In this document: in pieces, positions 33,602 through 43,017 of the stretch
Layout: each line of letters begins with the position of its first letter
How positions within the stretch are numbered: the first letter of the stretch is position 1
Source of the DNA: Candidatus Limiplasma stercoravium
GTDB lineage: Bacteria > Bacillota > Clostridia > Christensenellales > Aristaeellaceae
Length of the DNA: 43,017 bases
Assembly (NCBI GenBank): GCA_018715175.1
Contig: DVME01000013.1
Location: forward strand, 1 to 43,017
Reading direction: 5' to 3'
Made by a program: the position numbers and the translations under genes
Notes under the pieces: generated by a model
Databases searched by the model: none
Seen by the model: only the letters and a program-made list of their open reading frames with translations
What the model was told of the DNA's origin: nothing

Positions 33602-33784
33602 TTAGTCGTTGATTTCCTTCACGTCCAGCATGTGCTTGACGCGGAAGATCTGCCCGCGCACGCAGGGGTTATCCTCGTGCACGACCACCTGGCCGACCTT
33701 GCGAAGGCCCAGGGCGGCCACGGTATCCTTGTGGACCTGCAGGCAGGCGATGGGCGACTTGATGAGCTTGATTTGCAGTTTCAT
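33602..33784 (-). CDS. rpmD: 50S ribosomal protein L30
   Basis: A 60-residue protein, the usual bacterial length. [20 protein letters not shown] and [18 protein letters not shown] match the family, and it ends MLDVKEIND. It lies between rpsE (13 bp) and rplO (13 bp). The start has a good GGAGG upstream. Confidence 0.96.
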   Translation of the reverse strand: MKLQIKLIKSPIACLQVHKDTVAALGLRKVGQVVVHEDNPCVRGQIFRVKHMLDVKEIND

Positions 33785-33797
33785 AGCGTCCGCCTCC

Positions 33798-34295
33798 TCA
33801 GCCCAGGATTTCTTCCACGGTCTTGCCGCGCAGCTTGGCGACCTGCTCTGCGCTGCGCAGGAGCTTGAGGCCCTCGAGGGTGGCCTTGACCATGTTGATC
33901 TTGTTGTTGGTGCCGTAGCTCTTGGTGCGGATGTCCTTGACGCCGGCCAATTCCAGCACGGCGCGGGCGGCGCCGCCGGCGATGACGCCGGTGCCTTCCG
34001 GGGCGGGCAGCAGCACAACCTTGCCCGTACCAAAGCGGCCCACGGCCTCATGCGGGATGGAGGTGCCCAGCAGCGGCACGTTGATAAGGTGCTTTTTGGC
34101 GTCTTCGGTGCCCTTGCGGATGGCCTCGGAGATTTCGGCGGCCTTGCCCATGCCGGCTCCCACGCGACCTTTTTCGTCGCCGACGACGACCAGCGCGGAA
34201 AAGCGGAAGTTGCGGCCGCCCTTGACGACCTTGGTCACGCGGTTGACGGCAACGAGCTTTTCCTTGAACTCGCTGACCTGTTCCATGCGTTGCAT
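33798..34295 (-). CDS. rpsE: 30S ribosomal protein S5
   Basis: A 165-residue protein. The dsRNA-binding N-terminal part carries [20 protein letters not shown] and [16 protein letters not shown], and the C-terminal part [21 protein letters not shown]. It takes part in decoding accuracy. Two in-frame ATGs are possible; the first (34295) has AAGGAGG 8 nt upstream and is preferred. Confidence 0.97.
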   Translation of the reverse strand: MQRMEQVSEFKEKLVAVNRVTKVVKGGRNFRFSALVVVGDEKGRVGAGMGKAAEISEAIRKGTEDAKKHLINVPLLGTSIPHEAVGRFGTGKVVLLPAPEGTGVIAGGAARAVLELAGVKDIRTKSYGTNNKINMVKATLEGLKLLRSAEQVAKLRGKTVEEILG

Positions 34296-34312
34296 GCGTT
34301 CGTCCTCCTTAC

Positions 34313-34681
34313 TTAGAATTGAAGTCCGGCTTCGCGGGCGCCGTTGGCCAGTTCAGCCACGCGGCCGGTATACACGTAGCCGCCGCGGTCGAACACGACC
34401 TTGGTGATGCCCGCCTGGGACGCACGCTCGGCGATCAGCTTGCCAACGATTTTGGCAGCGCCCTTCTTGTCGGTGTCCTGAATTTGCTCCATGACGGCCT
34501 TCTCCTGGGTGGAGGCGGCGGCCAGGGTAACGCCCTTGGTATCGTCGATGAGCTGGGCGTAGATGTTGTTGAGGCTGCGGTACACGCACAGGCGCGGCAT
34601 CTCCGGGGTGCCGCTGATCTTCTTGCGAACACGGGCATGGCGGATCTTACGGTCCGCGTTGCGGTCTCGCGTTTTAAACAT
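34313..34681 (-). CDS. rplR: 50S ribosomal protein L18
   Basis: A 122-residue 5S rRNA-binding protein. The basic N-terminus ([20 protein letters not shown]) is followed by [18 protein letters not shown] and the [26 protein letters not shown] ending that defines the family. The length is normal. AAAGGGAG lies before the ATG. Confidence 0.97.
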   Translation of the reverse strand: MFKTRDRNADRKIRHARVRKKISGTPEMPRLCVYRSLNNIYAQLIDDTKGVTLAAASTQEKAVMEQIQDTDKKGAAKIVGKLIAERASQAGITKVVFDRGGYVYTGRVAELANGAREAGLQF

Positions 34682-34701
34682 TTGCGTTCACTCCCTTTCG
34701 A

Positions 34702-35244
34702 TTACTTGCCGGTCTTGCCTTCCTTGCGGCGGATGATCTCGTCCTCGTACTTGATGCCCTTGCCCAGGTAGGGCTCCGGCTTACGAATGGCGCGGATATC
34801 GGCGGCAAGGTTGCCCACCTGCTGCTTGTCGATGCCCTTGATGACGATTTTGGTCTGCTCGGGCGTTTCAAAGGTGATGTTTTGGGGCGCGTCCAGCACC
34901 ACGGGATGGCTGAAGCCGATGTTGATGGTCAGCTTTTTGCCGCCGTCGGCCTGGGCGCGATAGCCGGTGCCCACCAGCAGGAGCGTCTTTTGGAAGCCGT
35001 CGGTGACGCCCACAACCATGTTGTGTACCAGGCTGCGGTACAAGCCGTGCATGGCCTTGTGGGGCTTGGCGTCGGTGGGGCGCTGAAGGACGAGCACGTC
35101 GGCTTCCTGGCGCACGGTGATAGCGGGGTTCACCGCCTGGCTCAGCGTGCCCTTGGGCCCCTGGACCGTAACGACGTTGTTGTCGTCCACCGTGACCGTC
35201 ACGCCGGCGGGTACTTTGATCGGAAGTCTTCCGATTCGGGACAT
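34702..35244 (-). CDS. rplF: 50S ribosomal protein L6
   Basis: A 180-residue protein with two related domains. MSRIGRLPIKVPAGVTV starts the first, and the C-terminal YLGKGIKYEDEIIRRKEGKTGK is typical. It binds near the sarcin-ricin loop of 23S rRNA. It lies 25 bp after rpsH and 20 bp before rplR. Confidence 0.97.
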   Translation of the reverse strand: MSRIGRLPIKVPAGVTVTVDDNNVVTVQGPKGTLSQAVNPAITVRQEADVLVLQRPTDAKPHKAMHGLYRSLVHNMVVGVTDGFQKTLLLVGTGYRAQADGGKKLTINIGFSHPVVLDAPQNITFETPEQTKIVIKGIDKQQVGNLAADIRAIRKPEPYLGKGIKYEDEIIRRKEGKTGK

Positions 35245-35269
35245 TGTTTACACCTCCATTGCGTGTCGG

Positions 35270-35671
35270 TTACCAGATGTAGGCGAGGACTTCGCCGCCG
35301 ATCATTTGCTTGCGGGCTTCGCGGTCGGTCATCAGGCCTTTGGAGGTCGAGATGATGGCGATGCCCAGGCCGCCCAGAACCTTGGGCAGCTCGTCGGACT
35401 TGGCGTAAACGCGCAGGCCCGGCTTGGAGATGCGCTTGAGGCCGGCGATGACGGGCTGCTGCTTGCCGTTGACGTACTTGAGGGCAATCTTGATGCTGCC
35501 CTGGGGCCCGTCGTTGAGAAAGTCGACGGACTTGATATATCCTTCCGCCAAGAGGATCTTGGCGATCGCCTTTTTGGTGTTGCTGGCGGGCAGAACGACC
35601 GCGTCGTGCTTGGCGATCTGCGCATTGCGGATGCGGGTCAGCATATCGGCGATGGGATCGTTGATGACCAT
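35270..35671 (-). CDS. rpsH: 30S ribosomal protein S8
   Basis: A 133-residue protein starting [18 protein letters not shown], with the signature [27 protein letters not shown] at the C-terminus. It binds helix 21 of 16S rRNA and in some bacteria represses the spc operon; no such site was identified here. The ATG at 35671 has AAGGAGG upstream, which rules out an in-frame extension into the rpsN spacer. Confidence 0.97.
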   Translation of the reverse strand: MVINDPIADMLTRIRNAQIAKHDAVVLPASNTKKAIAKILLAEGYIKSVDFLNDGPQGSIKIALKYVNGKQQPVIAGLKRISKPGLRVYAKSDELPKVLGGLGIAIISTSKGLMTDREARKQMIGGEVLAYIW

Positions 35672-35700
35672 GGTGGAACCTCCTTCCGTTCTATACCCGC

Positions 35701-35886
35701 TTACCAACTGGCCTTGCGGACACCGGGAATCTGGCCCTTGTAAGCCAGCTCTCTGAAGCAGATGCGGCATACGCCGTACTTGCGCAAAACCGCGTGCGGA
35801 CGTCCGCACAGGCGGCAGCGCGTGTAAGCGCGGGTGGAGAACTTGGGCGTCCGGGTTTGCTTTACCTTCATGCTAGTCTTGGCCAC
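35701..35886 (-). CDS. rpsN: 30S ribosomal protein S14, zinc type
   Basis: A 61-residue short S14 with the zinc ligands C24, C27, C40 and C43 ([20 protein letters not shown]). This C-plus form (rpsZ-like) is common in Firmicutes and is placed between rplE and rpsH as usual. Its end, [13 protein letters not shown], is fully conserved. Confidence 0.97.
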   Translation of the reverse strand: MAKTSMKVKQTRTPKFSTRAYTRCRLCGRPHAVLRKYGVCRICFRELAYKGQIPGVRKASW

Positions 35887-35910
35887 GTGATTTTCTCTCC
35901 CTTCCCGTAC

Positions 35911-36453
35911 TTACTGCGCGTAGGGCATGCCCAGAAGCCGCAAAAGCTCCTTGCATTCCTCGTCGGTCTTGGCGGTGGTGACGAAAATCATCTCCATGCC
36001 GCGGATTTTTTCCACCTTGTCGTACTCGATTTCGGGGAAGAGCAGCTGCTCGCGGATGCCCAGGGCGTAGTTGCCGCGGCCGTCGAAGGCCTTGTCGCTC
36101 ACGCCGCGGAAGTCGCGCACGCGGGGCAGGGCGATGTTGACCAGCTTATCCATGAATTCTTCCATGCGCGCGCCGCGCAGGGTCACCTTGGCGCCCACGT
36201 TCATGCCCTCGCGCAGCTTGAAGTTGGCGATGGACTTGCGGGCCTTGGTGACCAGGGGCTTTTGGCCGGAGATGGCGGCCAGCTCCTTGACGGCCAGCTC
36301 AAGGGCCTTGGGGTTGTCCTTGCAGTCGCCCAAGCCCATGTTGATGACGATCTTGGACAGCCGGGGAATTTCCATAACGTTTTGGTAGCCGAATTTCTGC
36401 TTGAGGGCAGGCACGGCTTCATTGAGGTACTTTTCCTTAATGCGAGTCGCCAT
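35911..36453 (-). CDS. rplE: 50S ribosomal protein L5
   Basis: A 180-residue 5S rRNA-binding protein. [14 protein letters not shown] near residue 30, the [24 protein letters not shown] block near residue 72, and the [20 protein letters not shown] segment are typical. The ATG at 36453 has AGGGAGGAAAGG upstream; an extension reaching into rplX is rejected. Confidence 0.97.
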   Translation of the reverse strand: MATRIKEKYLNEAVPALKQKFGYQNVMEIPRLSKIVINMGLGDCKDNPKALELAVKELAAISGQKPLVTKARKSIANFKLREGMNVGAKVTLRGARMEEFMDKLVNIALPRVRDFRGVSDKAFDGRGNYALGIREQLLFPEIEYDKVEKIRGMEMIFVTTAKTDEECKELLRLLGMPYAQ

Positions 36454-36467
36454 TAACCTTTCCTCCC

Positions 36468-36830
36468 TCAGTCGATGTCCGCTTTGCAGCGCTTGCACAC
36501 GCGGATGGAAACCTTTTTGGCGCTGCCGTCTTCCAGCGTCTTTTCGCCGATGCGATGGGCGACGCGGGTGGCTTTGCCGCACTTGGGGCAAATGAGCATC
36601 ACGTTGGAGGCGTCAATGGCGCGCTCCTTTTGGTAGATGCCGCCCTGCTGTCCCTGACGGCGGGGCTTTTGGTGCTTGGTCACGTAGGCGACGCCTTCCA
36701 CGATGACGCGGTTGGTCTTGGGGAAGACGGTCAAAATTTTGCCCTGCTTGCCTTTGATGGCCTTGTCGCCATCCTTGGGGCCGGAGATGACGACGACCTG
36801 GTCGTTCTTTTTGACATGAACCTTATTCAT
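36468..36830 (-). CDS. rplX: 50S ribosomal protein L24
   Basis: A 120-residue KOW protein that starts 50S assembly. [20 protein letters not shown] is the KOW motif, and [29 protein letters not shown] follows. It has paired cysteines (CPKC and CKRC) separated by about 30 residues, which suggests a zinc site. The length is slightly above the usual 100-110. Confidence 0.96.
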   Translation of the reverse strand: MNKVHVKKNDQVVVISGPKDGDKAIKGKQGKILTVFPKTNRVIVEGVAYVTKHQKPRRQGQQGGIYQKERAIDASNVMLICPKCGKATRVAHRIGEKTLEDGSAKKVSIRVCKRCKADID

Positions 36831-36847
36831 TCGTCAAATCCTCCCCA

Positions 36848-37216
36848 TTAGAGCACTTCGGGAGCGAGCGAAACGATTTTCATAAAATCCTTTTCGCGCA
36901 GCTCGCGAGCCACGGGCCCAAAAATACGGGTGCCGCGGGGCATTTTTTGGTCGTTGATGATGACGGCGGCGTTGTCGTCAAAGCGGATGTAGCTGCCGTC
37001 GGGACGGCGCTTTTGCTTGCGCATGCGCACGATAACGGCCTTGACCACATCGCCTTTTTTCACGGTGCCGCCAGGGGTGGCGGTTTTGACGCTGGCCACG
37101 ATTACATCGCCGATGGAACCGTCGCGCCGAAAGGAACCGCCGAGCACGCGGATGCACATGATTTCCTTGGCGCCGGAGTTATCGGCCACCTTGAGTCGCG
37201 TTTGCGGCTGGATCAT
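36848..37216 (-). CDS. rplN: 50S ribosomal protein L14
   Basis: A 122-residue protein of exact family length. [20 protein letters not shown] starts it and [28 protein letters not shown] ends it. It forms the intersubunit bridge with L19. It is preceded by an unusually long spacer of 95 bp from rpsQ, with AAGGAGGAG just before the ATG. Confidence 0.97.
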   Translation of the reverse strand: MIQPQTRLKVADNSGAKEIMCIRVLGGSFRRDGSIGDVIVASVKTATPGGTVKKGDVVKAVIVRMRKQKRRPDGSYIRFDDNAAVIINDQKMPRGTRIFGPVARELREKDFMKIVSLAPEVL

Positions 37217-37278
37217 ACGGTTACTCCTCCTTGGTCAGGACGGGGGCCCGGGGCCTCCCGCGGATGCTTAGCGCCCAT

Positions 37279-37300
37279 GGGAAACGGCGTCGCGTTTCCG
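37279..37300 (-). other. Hairpin in the rpsQ-rplN spacer
   Basis: The spacer between rpsQ and rplN is 95 bp, against 1-55 bp elsewhere in the cluster. It holds a 7-bp inverted repeat GGAAACG / CGTTTCC (37280-37286 with 37293-37299). There is no T run, so it is not a terminator. It could be an mRNA processing or stability element. Confidence 0.4.
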
Positions 37301-37311
37301 CCGGGCCGGGA

Positions 37312-37572
37312 TTACTTGGCCTTTTCTACGATTTCCACCAGGCGCCAACGCTTGTCCTTGCTCAAGGGGCGGGTTTCCATGACGCGCACGCGGTCGCCGA
37401 TGCCGCACTCGTTGTTTTCGTCGTGCGCCTTGAGCTTGCTGGTCTGGTTCATGATTTTGCCGTACAGCGGGTGCCTCACGCGGGTCTTGATTTCCACGAC
37501 GATGGTTTTGTCCATCTTGTCGCTGACAACCACGCCCTCGCGGGTCTTGCGAATTCCTCTTTGCTCAGACAT
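37312..37572 (-). CDS. rpsQ: 30S ribosomal protein S17
   Basis: An 86-residue OB-fold protein. [31 protein letters not shown] is the conserved core and [21 protein letters not shown] the end. The ATG at 37572 gives the usual MSEQRG start. A GTG 30 nt upstream would place the AAGGAGG inside the gene, so it is not chosen. Confidence 0.96.
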   Translation of the reverse strand: MSEQRGIRKTREGVVVSDKMDKTIVVEIKTRVRHPLYGKIMNQTSKLKAHDENNECGIGDRVRVMETRPLSKDKRWRLVEIVEKAK

Positions 37573-37608
37573 TGAAGCGGCTGCCTCCTTCTCTATCGTC
37601 ACGCCCGG

Positions 37609-37809
37609 TTAGCGGGCTTCCTTTTGTTCCTGCTGGCGAAGGATGGTCATGCAGCGGGCGATGTCGCGCCGGGTCGCGCTGATGACCATGGTGTTTTCCA
37701 ACTGCCCGGTGGCAAGCTGGAAACGAAGGTTGAACAGCTCGGCCTTCAGTTCGCCGACTTTGTTTTCAAGCTCGGCGCGGTTCATTGCTTGAAGCTCTTT
37801 AGCCTTCAT
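37609..37809 (-). CDS. rpmC: 50S ribosomal protein L29
   Basis: A 66-residue two-helix protein ([39 protein letters not shown]). It sits at the exit tunnel, where chaperones and SRP dock. Its ATG overlaps the rplP stop as ATGA, so it is translationally coupled. Confidence 0.97.
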   Translation of the reverse strand: MKAKELQAMNRAELENKVGELKAELFNLRFQLATGQLENTMVISATRRDIARCMTILRQQEQKEAR

Positions 37810-38243
37810 TGTGCCTCACCACCCGCTTCTTTTTTGTCCTCGCGCGCGAGGATTTTGGTCTTAAGGGGGAGCTTGTGGGCGGCCAGGCGCAGGGCCTCGC
37901 GCGCGATGTCCTCGCCCACGCCGGCGATTTCAAACAGCACGCGGCCGGGCTTGACCACCGCCACCCAGTACTCCGGGGAGCCCTTGCCCGAACCCATGCG
38001 GGTTTCGGCGGGCTTTTCGGTGACGGGCTTGTCGGGGAAAATCTTGATCCATACCTGACCGCCGCGCTTGGTGTAGCGGGTCAGGGCGATACGGGCGGCC
38101 TCGATCTGCTGGGAGGTGATCCAGCTGGGCTCGGTGGCCACAAGGCCGAACTCGCCATAGGCAAGGAAGTTGCCGCGCGTGGCCTTGCCCTTCATGCGGC
38201 CGCGGAACACGCGGCGGCGCTTGACTCTCTTGGGCATCAACAT
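37806..38243 (-). CDS. rplP: 50S ribosomal protein L16
   Basis: A 145-residue protein that helps organise the A-site tRNA pocket. It starts [19 protein letters not shown], as in other Firmicutes. [28 protein letters not shown] and [37 protein letters not shown] are diagnostic. It begins 3 bp after rpsC. Confidence 0.98.
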   Translation of the reverse strand: MLMPKRVKRRRVFRGRMKGKATRGNFLAYGEFGLVATEPSWITSQQIEAARIALTRYTKRGGQVWIKIFPDKPVTEKPAETRMGSGKGSPEYWVAVVKPGRVLFEIAGVGEDIAREALRLAAHKLPLKTKILAREDKKEAGGEAQ

Positions 38244-38246
38244 AGC

Positions 38247-38921
38247 TTATCTGCCTCCTTCGGTTTTGGCGGCGACCGGCGCTTTCTTGGGCCGGGGAAG
38301 GCGCTGCCCCTTGTAGACCCAAACCTTCACACCCAGACGGCCATAGGTGGTCTTGGCTTCGGCGAAGCCGTAGTCAATGTCGGCGCGAAGCGTTTGCAGG
38401 GGGATGGAACCTTCGTGGTAGTGCTCGGTGCGGGCGATGTCCGCGCCGCCCAAACGTCCGCTGACGCTGGTTTTCATGCCCTTGGCGCCGGCGCGCATGG
38501 CGCGCTGCATGCTTTGCTTCATGGCGCGGCGGAAGGAGATGCGCTTTTCCAGCTGCTGGGCGATGTTTTCGGCCACGAGCTGGGCGTTGGTGTCGGGCAC
38601 CTTGATCTCCATGATGTTGATGTTGGCGGGGCGGCCCAGGAAAGCTTCGATTTCCTTTTTGAGGGCTTCGATGCCCGCGCCGCCGCGACCGATGATCATG
38701 CCGGGCTTGGCGGTGAAGATATTGAGGGTCAGGCGGTTGGCGCTGCGCTCAATATCGATATGGCTGATGCCGGTGGCGTAGTATTTCTTCTTGAGCATCT
38801 CGCGCAGCTTGTAGTCCTGGACCAGGTTGTCGGCAAACTCCTTTTTGCCGGCATACCAGCGGGTGCTCCAGTTGTAAATCACGCCGACGCGAGCGCCATG
38901 GGGATTGACTTTCTGTCCCAT
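38247..38921 (-). CDS. rpsC: 30S ribosomal protein S3
   Basis: A 224-residue protein with a KH RNA-binding domain ([20 protein letters not shown] near residue 73, the GRGG loop). [18 protein letters not shown] is the standard start and the C-terminal domain holds [32 protein letters not shown]. It forms part of the mRNA entry site helicase. Confidence 0.98.
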   Translation of the reverse strand: MGQKVNPHGARVGVIYNWSTRWYAGKKEFADNLVQDYKLREMLKKKYYATGISHIDIERSANRLTLNIFTAKPGMIIGRGGAGIEALKKEIEAFLGRPANINIMEIKVPDTNAQLVAENIAQQLEKRISFRRAMKQSMQRAMRAGAKGMKTSVSGRLGGADIARTEHYHEGSIPLQTLRADIDYGFAEAKTTYGRLGVKVWVYKGQRLPRPKKAPVAAKTEGGR

Positions 38922-38934
38922 TGAGAAACCTCCC

Positions 38935-39318
38935 TTACTTCTGGTCCAGCACCACGCTGATGTGGCTGGTGCGCTTAAGGATGGGGGACGCGCTGCCGCG
39001 AGAGCGGGCGTAATAGCGCTTCAGCGTGGGGCCGGGGTTGGCGTAAATCTCGGCGACGTAAAGGGCCTGGCGGTCCATTTCGTTGTTGTTGACAGCGTTG
39101 GCCACGGCGCTGGAGAGCAGCTTATGCACCACGGGGGAGGCCGCTTTGGGGGTGTGCTCGAGGATGGCCAGGGCGTCCTGGACGTTCTTGCCGCGGATGA
39201 GGTCGATCACGATTTTGACCTTGCGCGGCGAAATGCGCACATATTTAACATGCGCGGCGGGGCGAGTATCGCGGGCCGCCATGTGAGCTTGCGCCTTGTT
39301 ACGGGTGTTGGTTGCCAT
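38935..39318 (-). CDS. rplV: 50S ribosomal protein L22
   Basis: A 127-residue protein. The N-terminus is slightly extended before [31 protein letters not shown]. The hairpin loop region [39 protein letters not shown] lines the exit tunnel, where macrolide resistance mutations arise in other species. The spacing to rpsC is 13 bp. Confidence 0.97.
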   Translation of the reverse strand: MATNTRNKAQAHMAARDTRPAAHVKYVRISPRKVKIVIDLIRGKNVQDALAILEHTPKAASPVVHKLLSSAVANAVNNNEMDRQALYVAEIYANPGPTLKRYYARSRGSASPILKRTSHISVVLDQK

Positions 39319-39337
39319 GGAAACTCACTCCTTGCGC

Positions 39338-39616
39338 TTATTTCTTGGCGGCGGCTTTATCGCCCGCGTGCCCGCGGTAGGTGCGGGTGGGGGCGAACTC
39401 GCCCAGCTTGTGGCCCACCATGTCTTCGGTGATGTACACGGGCACGTGCTTGCGTCCGTCATGCACGGCGATAGTGTGGCCCACGAAATCCGGGAAGATG
39501 GTGGAGGCGCGAGACCAGGTCTTGGCGACCGCCTTCTTGCCGGTTTGATTCATTTCCACGATGCGCTTCATCAGCGCTTCGTTTACAAAAGGTCCCTTTT
39601 TCACGGAACGGCTCAT
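39338..39616 (-). CDS. rpsS: 30S ribosomal protein S19
   Basis: A 92-residue protein starting [18 protein letters not shown], with the signature [39 protein letters not shown]. It binds the 16S head near the A site with S13. Length and position between rplB and rplV are standard. Confidence 0.98.
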   Translation of the reverse strand: MSRSVKKGPFVNEALMKRIVEMNQTGKKAVAKTWSRASTIFPDFVGHTIAVHDGRKHVPVYITEDMVGHKLGEFAPTRTYRGHAGDKAAAKK

Positions 39617-39650
39617 GAACAGGCTTCCTCCTTCCTAAAGGTGGCCAGGC

Positions 39651-40481
<831 letters not shown>

Positions 40482-40501
40482 ACTGTCTGGTCCTCCCTGC
40501 T

Positions 40502-40801
40502 TTAGTCGGCCATGCCTTCAAAGAACTCGATGGGCTTGGAGTCCTTTGCGAGGGTCACGTAGGCCTTTTTGATTTCGGGGGTGCGGCCGGAGGTGCGGCC
40601 CTGGCGCTTGATTTTGCCGATGGTGCGCAGGGTGTTGACCTTTTCGACCTTGATGCCCTTGAAAACGGCTTCCAGGGCGAGCTTAATTTCGGTCTTGTTG
40701 GCGCCCTTGGCGACCTCAAACACGTAGCGCTTGTCGGGGATGCCCTCGTAAGACGCTTCGGTCAGCACGGGGCGCAGGATGACGTCATGCGGGTTTTTCA
40801 T
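40502..40801 (-). CDS. rplW: 50S ribosomal protein L23
   Basis: A 99-residue protein at the tunnel exit, docking site for trigger factor and [40 protein letters not shown] and [21 protein letters not shown] fit the family. The ATG overlaps the rplD stop (ATGA). Confidence 0.97.
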   Translation of the reverse strand: MKNPHDVILRPVLTEASYEGIPDKRYVFEVAKGANKTEIKLALEAVFKGIKVEKVNTLRTIGKIKRQGRTSGRTPEIKKAYVTLAKDSKPIEFFEGMAD

Positions 40802-41421
40802 GCGTAAACCTCCTCTACGCCCTTGAGGGCCTCCTGGGTGAGAATGATCTTGCCGGCCCGGAGGATGTCGTAAACGTTCAGGGTGTTGACGAAGAACGTG
40901 TTCAGGCCGGGAATGTTGCTGCTGGCGCGCAGGATGGTTTCGTCGCGGCCGGGCAGAACCAGCATGGTGTTGCCGCTAAGCGGGAAATGGGTCAGAACGC
41001 CTGCCATCAGGCGGGTCTTGGGCTGCTCGAGGGTGATGTTGTCCACCACGATGATCTCCCCGGCGTTGAGCTTGGAGGTCAGCGCGCTTTTGAAAGCGAG
41101 GCGGCGCACCTTCTTGGGCACGTTGATGACGTAGTCGCGGGGCTTGGGCGCGAAGACCACGCCGCCGTGACGGAACTGGGGCGCGCGGTTGCCATGGTGA
41201 CGGGCGTTGCCGGTGCCTTTTTGCCGGTAGATCTTGCGGCCGCCTCCGCGAACCTCGCCGCGGGTGAGGGCGCTTTGCGTGCCCTGGCGTTTGTTGGCCA
41301 GGATGGAGCGGACAACCAGGTGCATGGCGGCGGTGTTGATGGGGGCGGCGAAAATCGCGTCGCTGAGTTCTACCTCGCCGATGGCCACGCCCTGCATGTT
41401 ATACAAAGACGTCTTAGGCAT
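40798..41421 (-). CDS. rplD: 50S ribosomal protein L4
   Basis: A 207-residue protein. The loop that enters the exit tunnel is RGGGRKIYRQKGTGNARHHGNRAPQFRHGGVVF (about residues 59-92). In E. coli and some others L4 represses its own operon by binding the S10 leader, which is relevant to the structured leader at 42450-42687. The start at 41421 gives MPKTSLYNMQG and has AAGGAGG about 11 nt upstream; an ATG 21 nt earlier coincides with that site. Confidence 0.96.
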   Translation of the reverse strand: MPKTSLYNMQGVAIGEVELSDAIFAAPINTAAMHLVVRSILANKRQGTQSALTRGEVRGGGRKIYRQKGTGNARHHGNRAPQFRHGGVVFAPKPRDYVINVPKKVRRLAFKSALTSKLNAGEIIVVDNITLEQPKTRLMAGVLTHFPLSGNTMLVLPGRDETILRASSNIPGLNTFFVNTLNVYDILRAGKIILTQEALKGVEEVYA

Positions 41422-41474
41422 GGTGTGGATTTCCTCCTTCATAAAGGGTGGTTCATGGACTGAATAGGAACCCG

Positions 41475-42116
41475 TCAGGCCTTGCAGGTGTTGCGCACCA
41501 GCAGCAGGCCGCCGTTGGGACCGGGCACCGCGCCCTTGATGAGGAGCAGGTTGCGCTCGGCGTCCACCCGGACGATCTCCAGGTTTTGCACCGTCACGCG
41601 CTCCACGCCGTAGTGACCGGGCATGCGCTTGTTTTTGAACACGCGAGAGGGGTCGGAGTTGGCGCTCATGGAGCCCACGCCGCGGTGATACTTGGAGCCG
41701 TGGGCCATGGGGCCGGTGTGCTGGTTCCAGCGCTGGATGGTGCCGCTGAAGCCGTGGCCCTTGCTCACGCCGCTGACGTCGATCTTCTCGCCAGCCTCAA
41801 ACTGAGAAACGGTCAGCTCGTTGCCCACTTCCAGCTCGGCCACGTTGTCCAGCCGGAACTCGCGCAAATAGCGCGTGGGGGCCACGCCCGCCTTCTTAAA
41901 ATGTCCCGCCAGGGGTTTGGAAACCAGTTTCTTGGCGCGGTTTTCGGCATAAGCGTCAAAGCCGACCTGCACCGCGTCGTAGCCGTCGGACTCGGCGGTC
42001 TTTTTCTGCACGACCTTGCAGGGGCCGGCCTGCACCACCGTTACGGGAACGAGGCGGCCGTCATCGGTGAAAACCTGCGTCATGCCGATTTTCTTGCCTA
42101 CGATCGCTTTTTTCAT
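41475..42116 (-). CDS. rplC: 50S ribosomal protein L3
   Basis: A 213-residue protein that helps form the peptidyl transferase centre. [33 protein letters not shown] begins it. The central [27 protein letters not shown] loop and [19 protein letters not shown] are typical. The spacing is 18 bp after rpsJ, and AGGAGGAAGG lies before the ATG. Confidence 0.98.
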   Translation of the reverse strand: MKKAIVGKKIGMTQVFTDDGRLVPVTVVQAGPCKVVQKKTAESDGYDAVQVGFDAYAENRAKKLVSKPLAGHFKKAGVAPTRYLREFRLDNVAELEVGNELTVSQFEAGEKIDVSGVSKGHGFSGTIQRWNQHTGPMAHGSKYHRGVGSMSANSDPSRVFKNKRMPGHYGVERVTVQNLEIVRVDAERNLLLIKGAVPGPNGGLLLVRNTCKA

Positions 42117-42134
42117 GATGTCCTTCCTCCTGCG

Positions 42135-42449
42135 TTAGTTGTTGAGCTTGATTTCGATTTCGACGCCTGCAGGAAGATCCAGCTTCATCATGGCATCGAC
42201 CGTGCGGGGATTGGGGTTGTGGATATCGATAAGGCGCTTGTGGGTGCGCATTTCGAACTGTTCGCGGCTATCCTTGTATTTGTGGGGCGCGCGCAGGATG
42301 GTCACGATTTCCTTTTCCGTGGGCAGCGGAATCGGGCCGGAGACCTTGGCGCCCGTGCGCTTGGCGGTTTCCACGATGCGCTCGGCGGACTGGTCGATGA
42401 GGTTGTGCTCATACGCCTTGAGCTTGATGCGGATCTTCTGGTTGGCCAT
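42135..42449 (-). CDS. rpsJ: 30S ribosomal protein S10
   Basis: A 104-residue protein and first gene of the S10 operon, also the NusE antitermination factor. [39 protein letters not shown] and [40 protein letters not shown] are near invariant. The ATG at 42449 has AAGGAGGAACG upstream; an in-frame extension into the leader is not supported. Confidence 0.97.
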   Translation of the reverse strand: MANQKIRIKLKAYEHNLIDQSAERIVETAKRTGAKVSGPIPLPTEKEIVTILRAPHKYKDSREQFEMRTHKRLIDIHNPNPRTVDAMMKLDLPAGVEIEIKLNN

Positions 42450-42687
42450 TTTCGTTCCTCCTTGATATCGTCTCAAGTACACCGCTCCGTGTGTGTCCAT
42501 GGGCTGGATGTCCGAAGGCTTACAACCCTTGCCTCCGGGCCTGCCGCCGCCGTGAGAAGCGCCCGGCCTGCCCCTGGGCCCCGCGTGCGCGGCGCCTCAA
42601 GTCCGTCGCCCGATTCTCGGGCTGGTCCACGATAATTACCCGCCATGGCCTGGCGGCAACTTACCGCTTCATCCCTGAACAGACAGC
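42450..42687 (-). promoter_or_regulatory. Structured 5' leader of the S10 operon
   Basis: About 240 nt are transcribed before rpsJ with no supported gene. The leader holds at least two clear hairpins: CCGCCA/TGGCGG (42640-42645 with 42651-42656) and GCCCGA/TCGGGC with a 3-nt loop (42608-42613 with 42617-42622), plus a long GC-rich middle. Its length and position resemble r-protein autoregulatory leaders. Which protein binds, if any, cannot be told from sequence alone. Confidence 0.55.
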
Positions 42688-42693
42688 CTCAGT

Positions 42694-42722
42694 AGTATAA
42701 TGCAATTGCGAATGAATTGCAA
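42694..42722 (-). promoter_or_regulatory. Promoter of the S10-spc ribosomal operon
   Basis: On the minus strand: TTGCAA (42722-42717), a 17-nt spacer, TATACT (42699-42694), with an A/T-rich stretch just upstream (42723-42760) that resembles an UP element. It should start near 42687 and drive the whole cluster from rpsJ to rpmJ. Confidence 0.83.
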
Positions 42723-42839
42723 GTGTTTTTTGAAAAGAATTTGTGTTTTTCTTCACGCAAAACCCTTCCAGGCAAGGCCGAGCGAAAACGGGTATGCACA
42801 CATATCCGGGTGTGTCTGCCTGCGGCGCGCAAAAAGGGC

Positions 42840-42868
42840 TTGCGCCGCGCGCCAAAATGCACTATCAT
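42840..42868 (+). promoter_or_regulatory. Possible plus-strand promoter upstream of the S10 operon
   Basis: TTGCGC (42840-42845), a 17-nt spacer, TATCAT (42863-42868). A transcript would start near 42875 and meet the hairpin at 42900-42928 within about 60 nt. There is no open frame behind it. It may be fortuitous. Confidence 0.35.
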
Positions 42869-42894
42869 ACCTTCGGCCGGTTCCCGGCCTCAGG

Positions 42895-42998
42895 CTGTCG
42901 AAAAAGTCCGCCTGTGGCGGCCTTTTCCGCCAAAACACATTTCCCCTGCGCCTTCGGCGCGGCCGGGGAAACGTGCAAGGAAACCTTGCTGCGCAAGG
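42895..42998. repeat. Hairpin cluster containing a copy of the dispersed palindrome
   Basis: The first hairpin (42900-42912 with 42916-42928) is an imperfect copy, in inverted orientation, of the palindrome at 4-27 and 18088-18119, with the conserved flank TGTCGAAAAA. Next comes a nested hairpin (TTTCCCC 42940-42946 with GGGGAAA 42965-42971, enclosing GCGCC/GGCGC). A third is CCTTGC/GCAAGG (42984-42989 with 42993-42998). No coding region of note occurs from 42723 to the window end. Confidence 0.55.
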
Positions 42999-43017
42999 CT
43001 TCCGAATCCACCGCACA

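Overview
The window is a GC-rich stretch from an endospore-forming Firmicute, most likely class Clostridia. The evidence is a canonical Spo0A, a SipL-type SPOCS/LysM spore protein, a YhcN/YlaJ-like spore lipoprotein, a zinc-type S14, strong AGGAGG ribosome binding sites, TTG and GTG starts, and many sigma-A promoters (TTGACA, 16-17 nt, TATAAT-like). I cannot name the genus. No tRNA, rRNA, CRISPR array, transposase, integrase or prophage gene is visible. The region reads as core chromosome.

Layout. (1) 1-6041, minus strand: a spore-type lipoprotein, then the glycine cleavage operon gcvT-gcvH-gcvPA-gcvPB with lipoate ligase lplA. gcvPA carries an in-frame TAG where the family normally has a coding residue. 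(2) 6254-11201, plus: a BMP-family ABC importer, probably for nucleosides (binding protein, double ATPase, two permeases), followed by an AraC-family regulator. (3) 12273-18066, plus: pfkA with its own promoter and terminator, then formate-THF ligase, an AsnC/Lrp regulator, a class I aminotransferase and a CapA-like protein in one probable operon. (4) 18142-22001, minus: murB, rapZ, a secreted metallo-beta-lactamase-fold protein and ispG. (5) 22070-25656: a polytopic GT-C-like membrane protein, a small HEAT-repeat protein, a divergent MarR regulator, and spo0A, whose 3' end overlaps the MarR gene tail to tail. (6) 25851-29639: a membrane-anchored PlsC-like acyltransferase divergent from sipL. 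(7) 29707-42449, minus: the S10-spc ribosomal cluster from rpsJ to rpmJ with secY, adk, map, a KOW-domain protein and infA, driven by a promoter at 42694-42722 through a structured leader of about 240 nt.

How the genes fit together. Glycine cleavage enzymes, the lipoate ligase that can charge GcvH, and formate-THF ligase form a one-carbon module linking glycine, methylene-THF and formate. The Lrp-like regulator and aminotransferase co-transcribed with fhs suggest amino-acid-responsive control, which is inference. Spo0A, SipL with a good sigma-E-like promoter, and the YhcN-like lipoprotein belong to sporulation.

I do not see a clear new defence or mobile system. The best leads are the amber codon inside gcvPA, a dispersed family of long terminator-like palindromes with a shared sequence, an acyltransferase fusion lacking the HX4D aspartate, the candidate operator between the HEAT and MarR genes, and the S10 leader. 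Coordinates of starts were set by Shine-Dalgarno position and family alignment from memory. No search or folding program was run.
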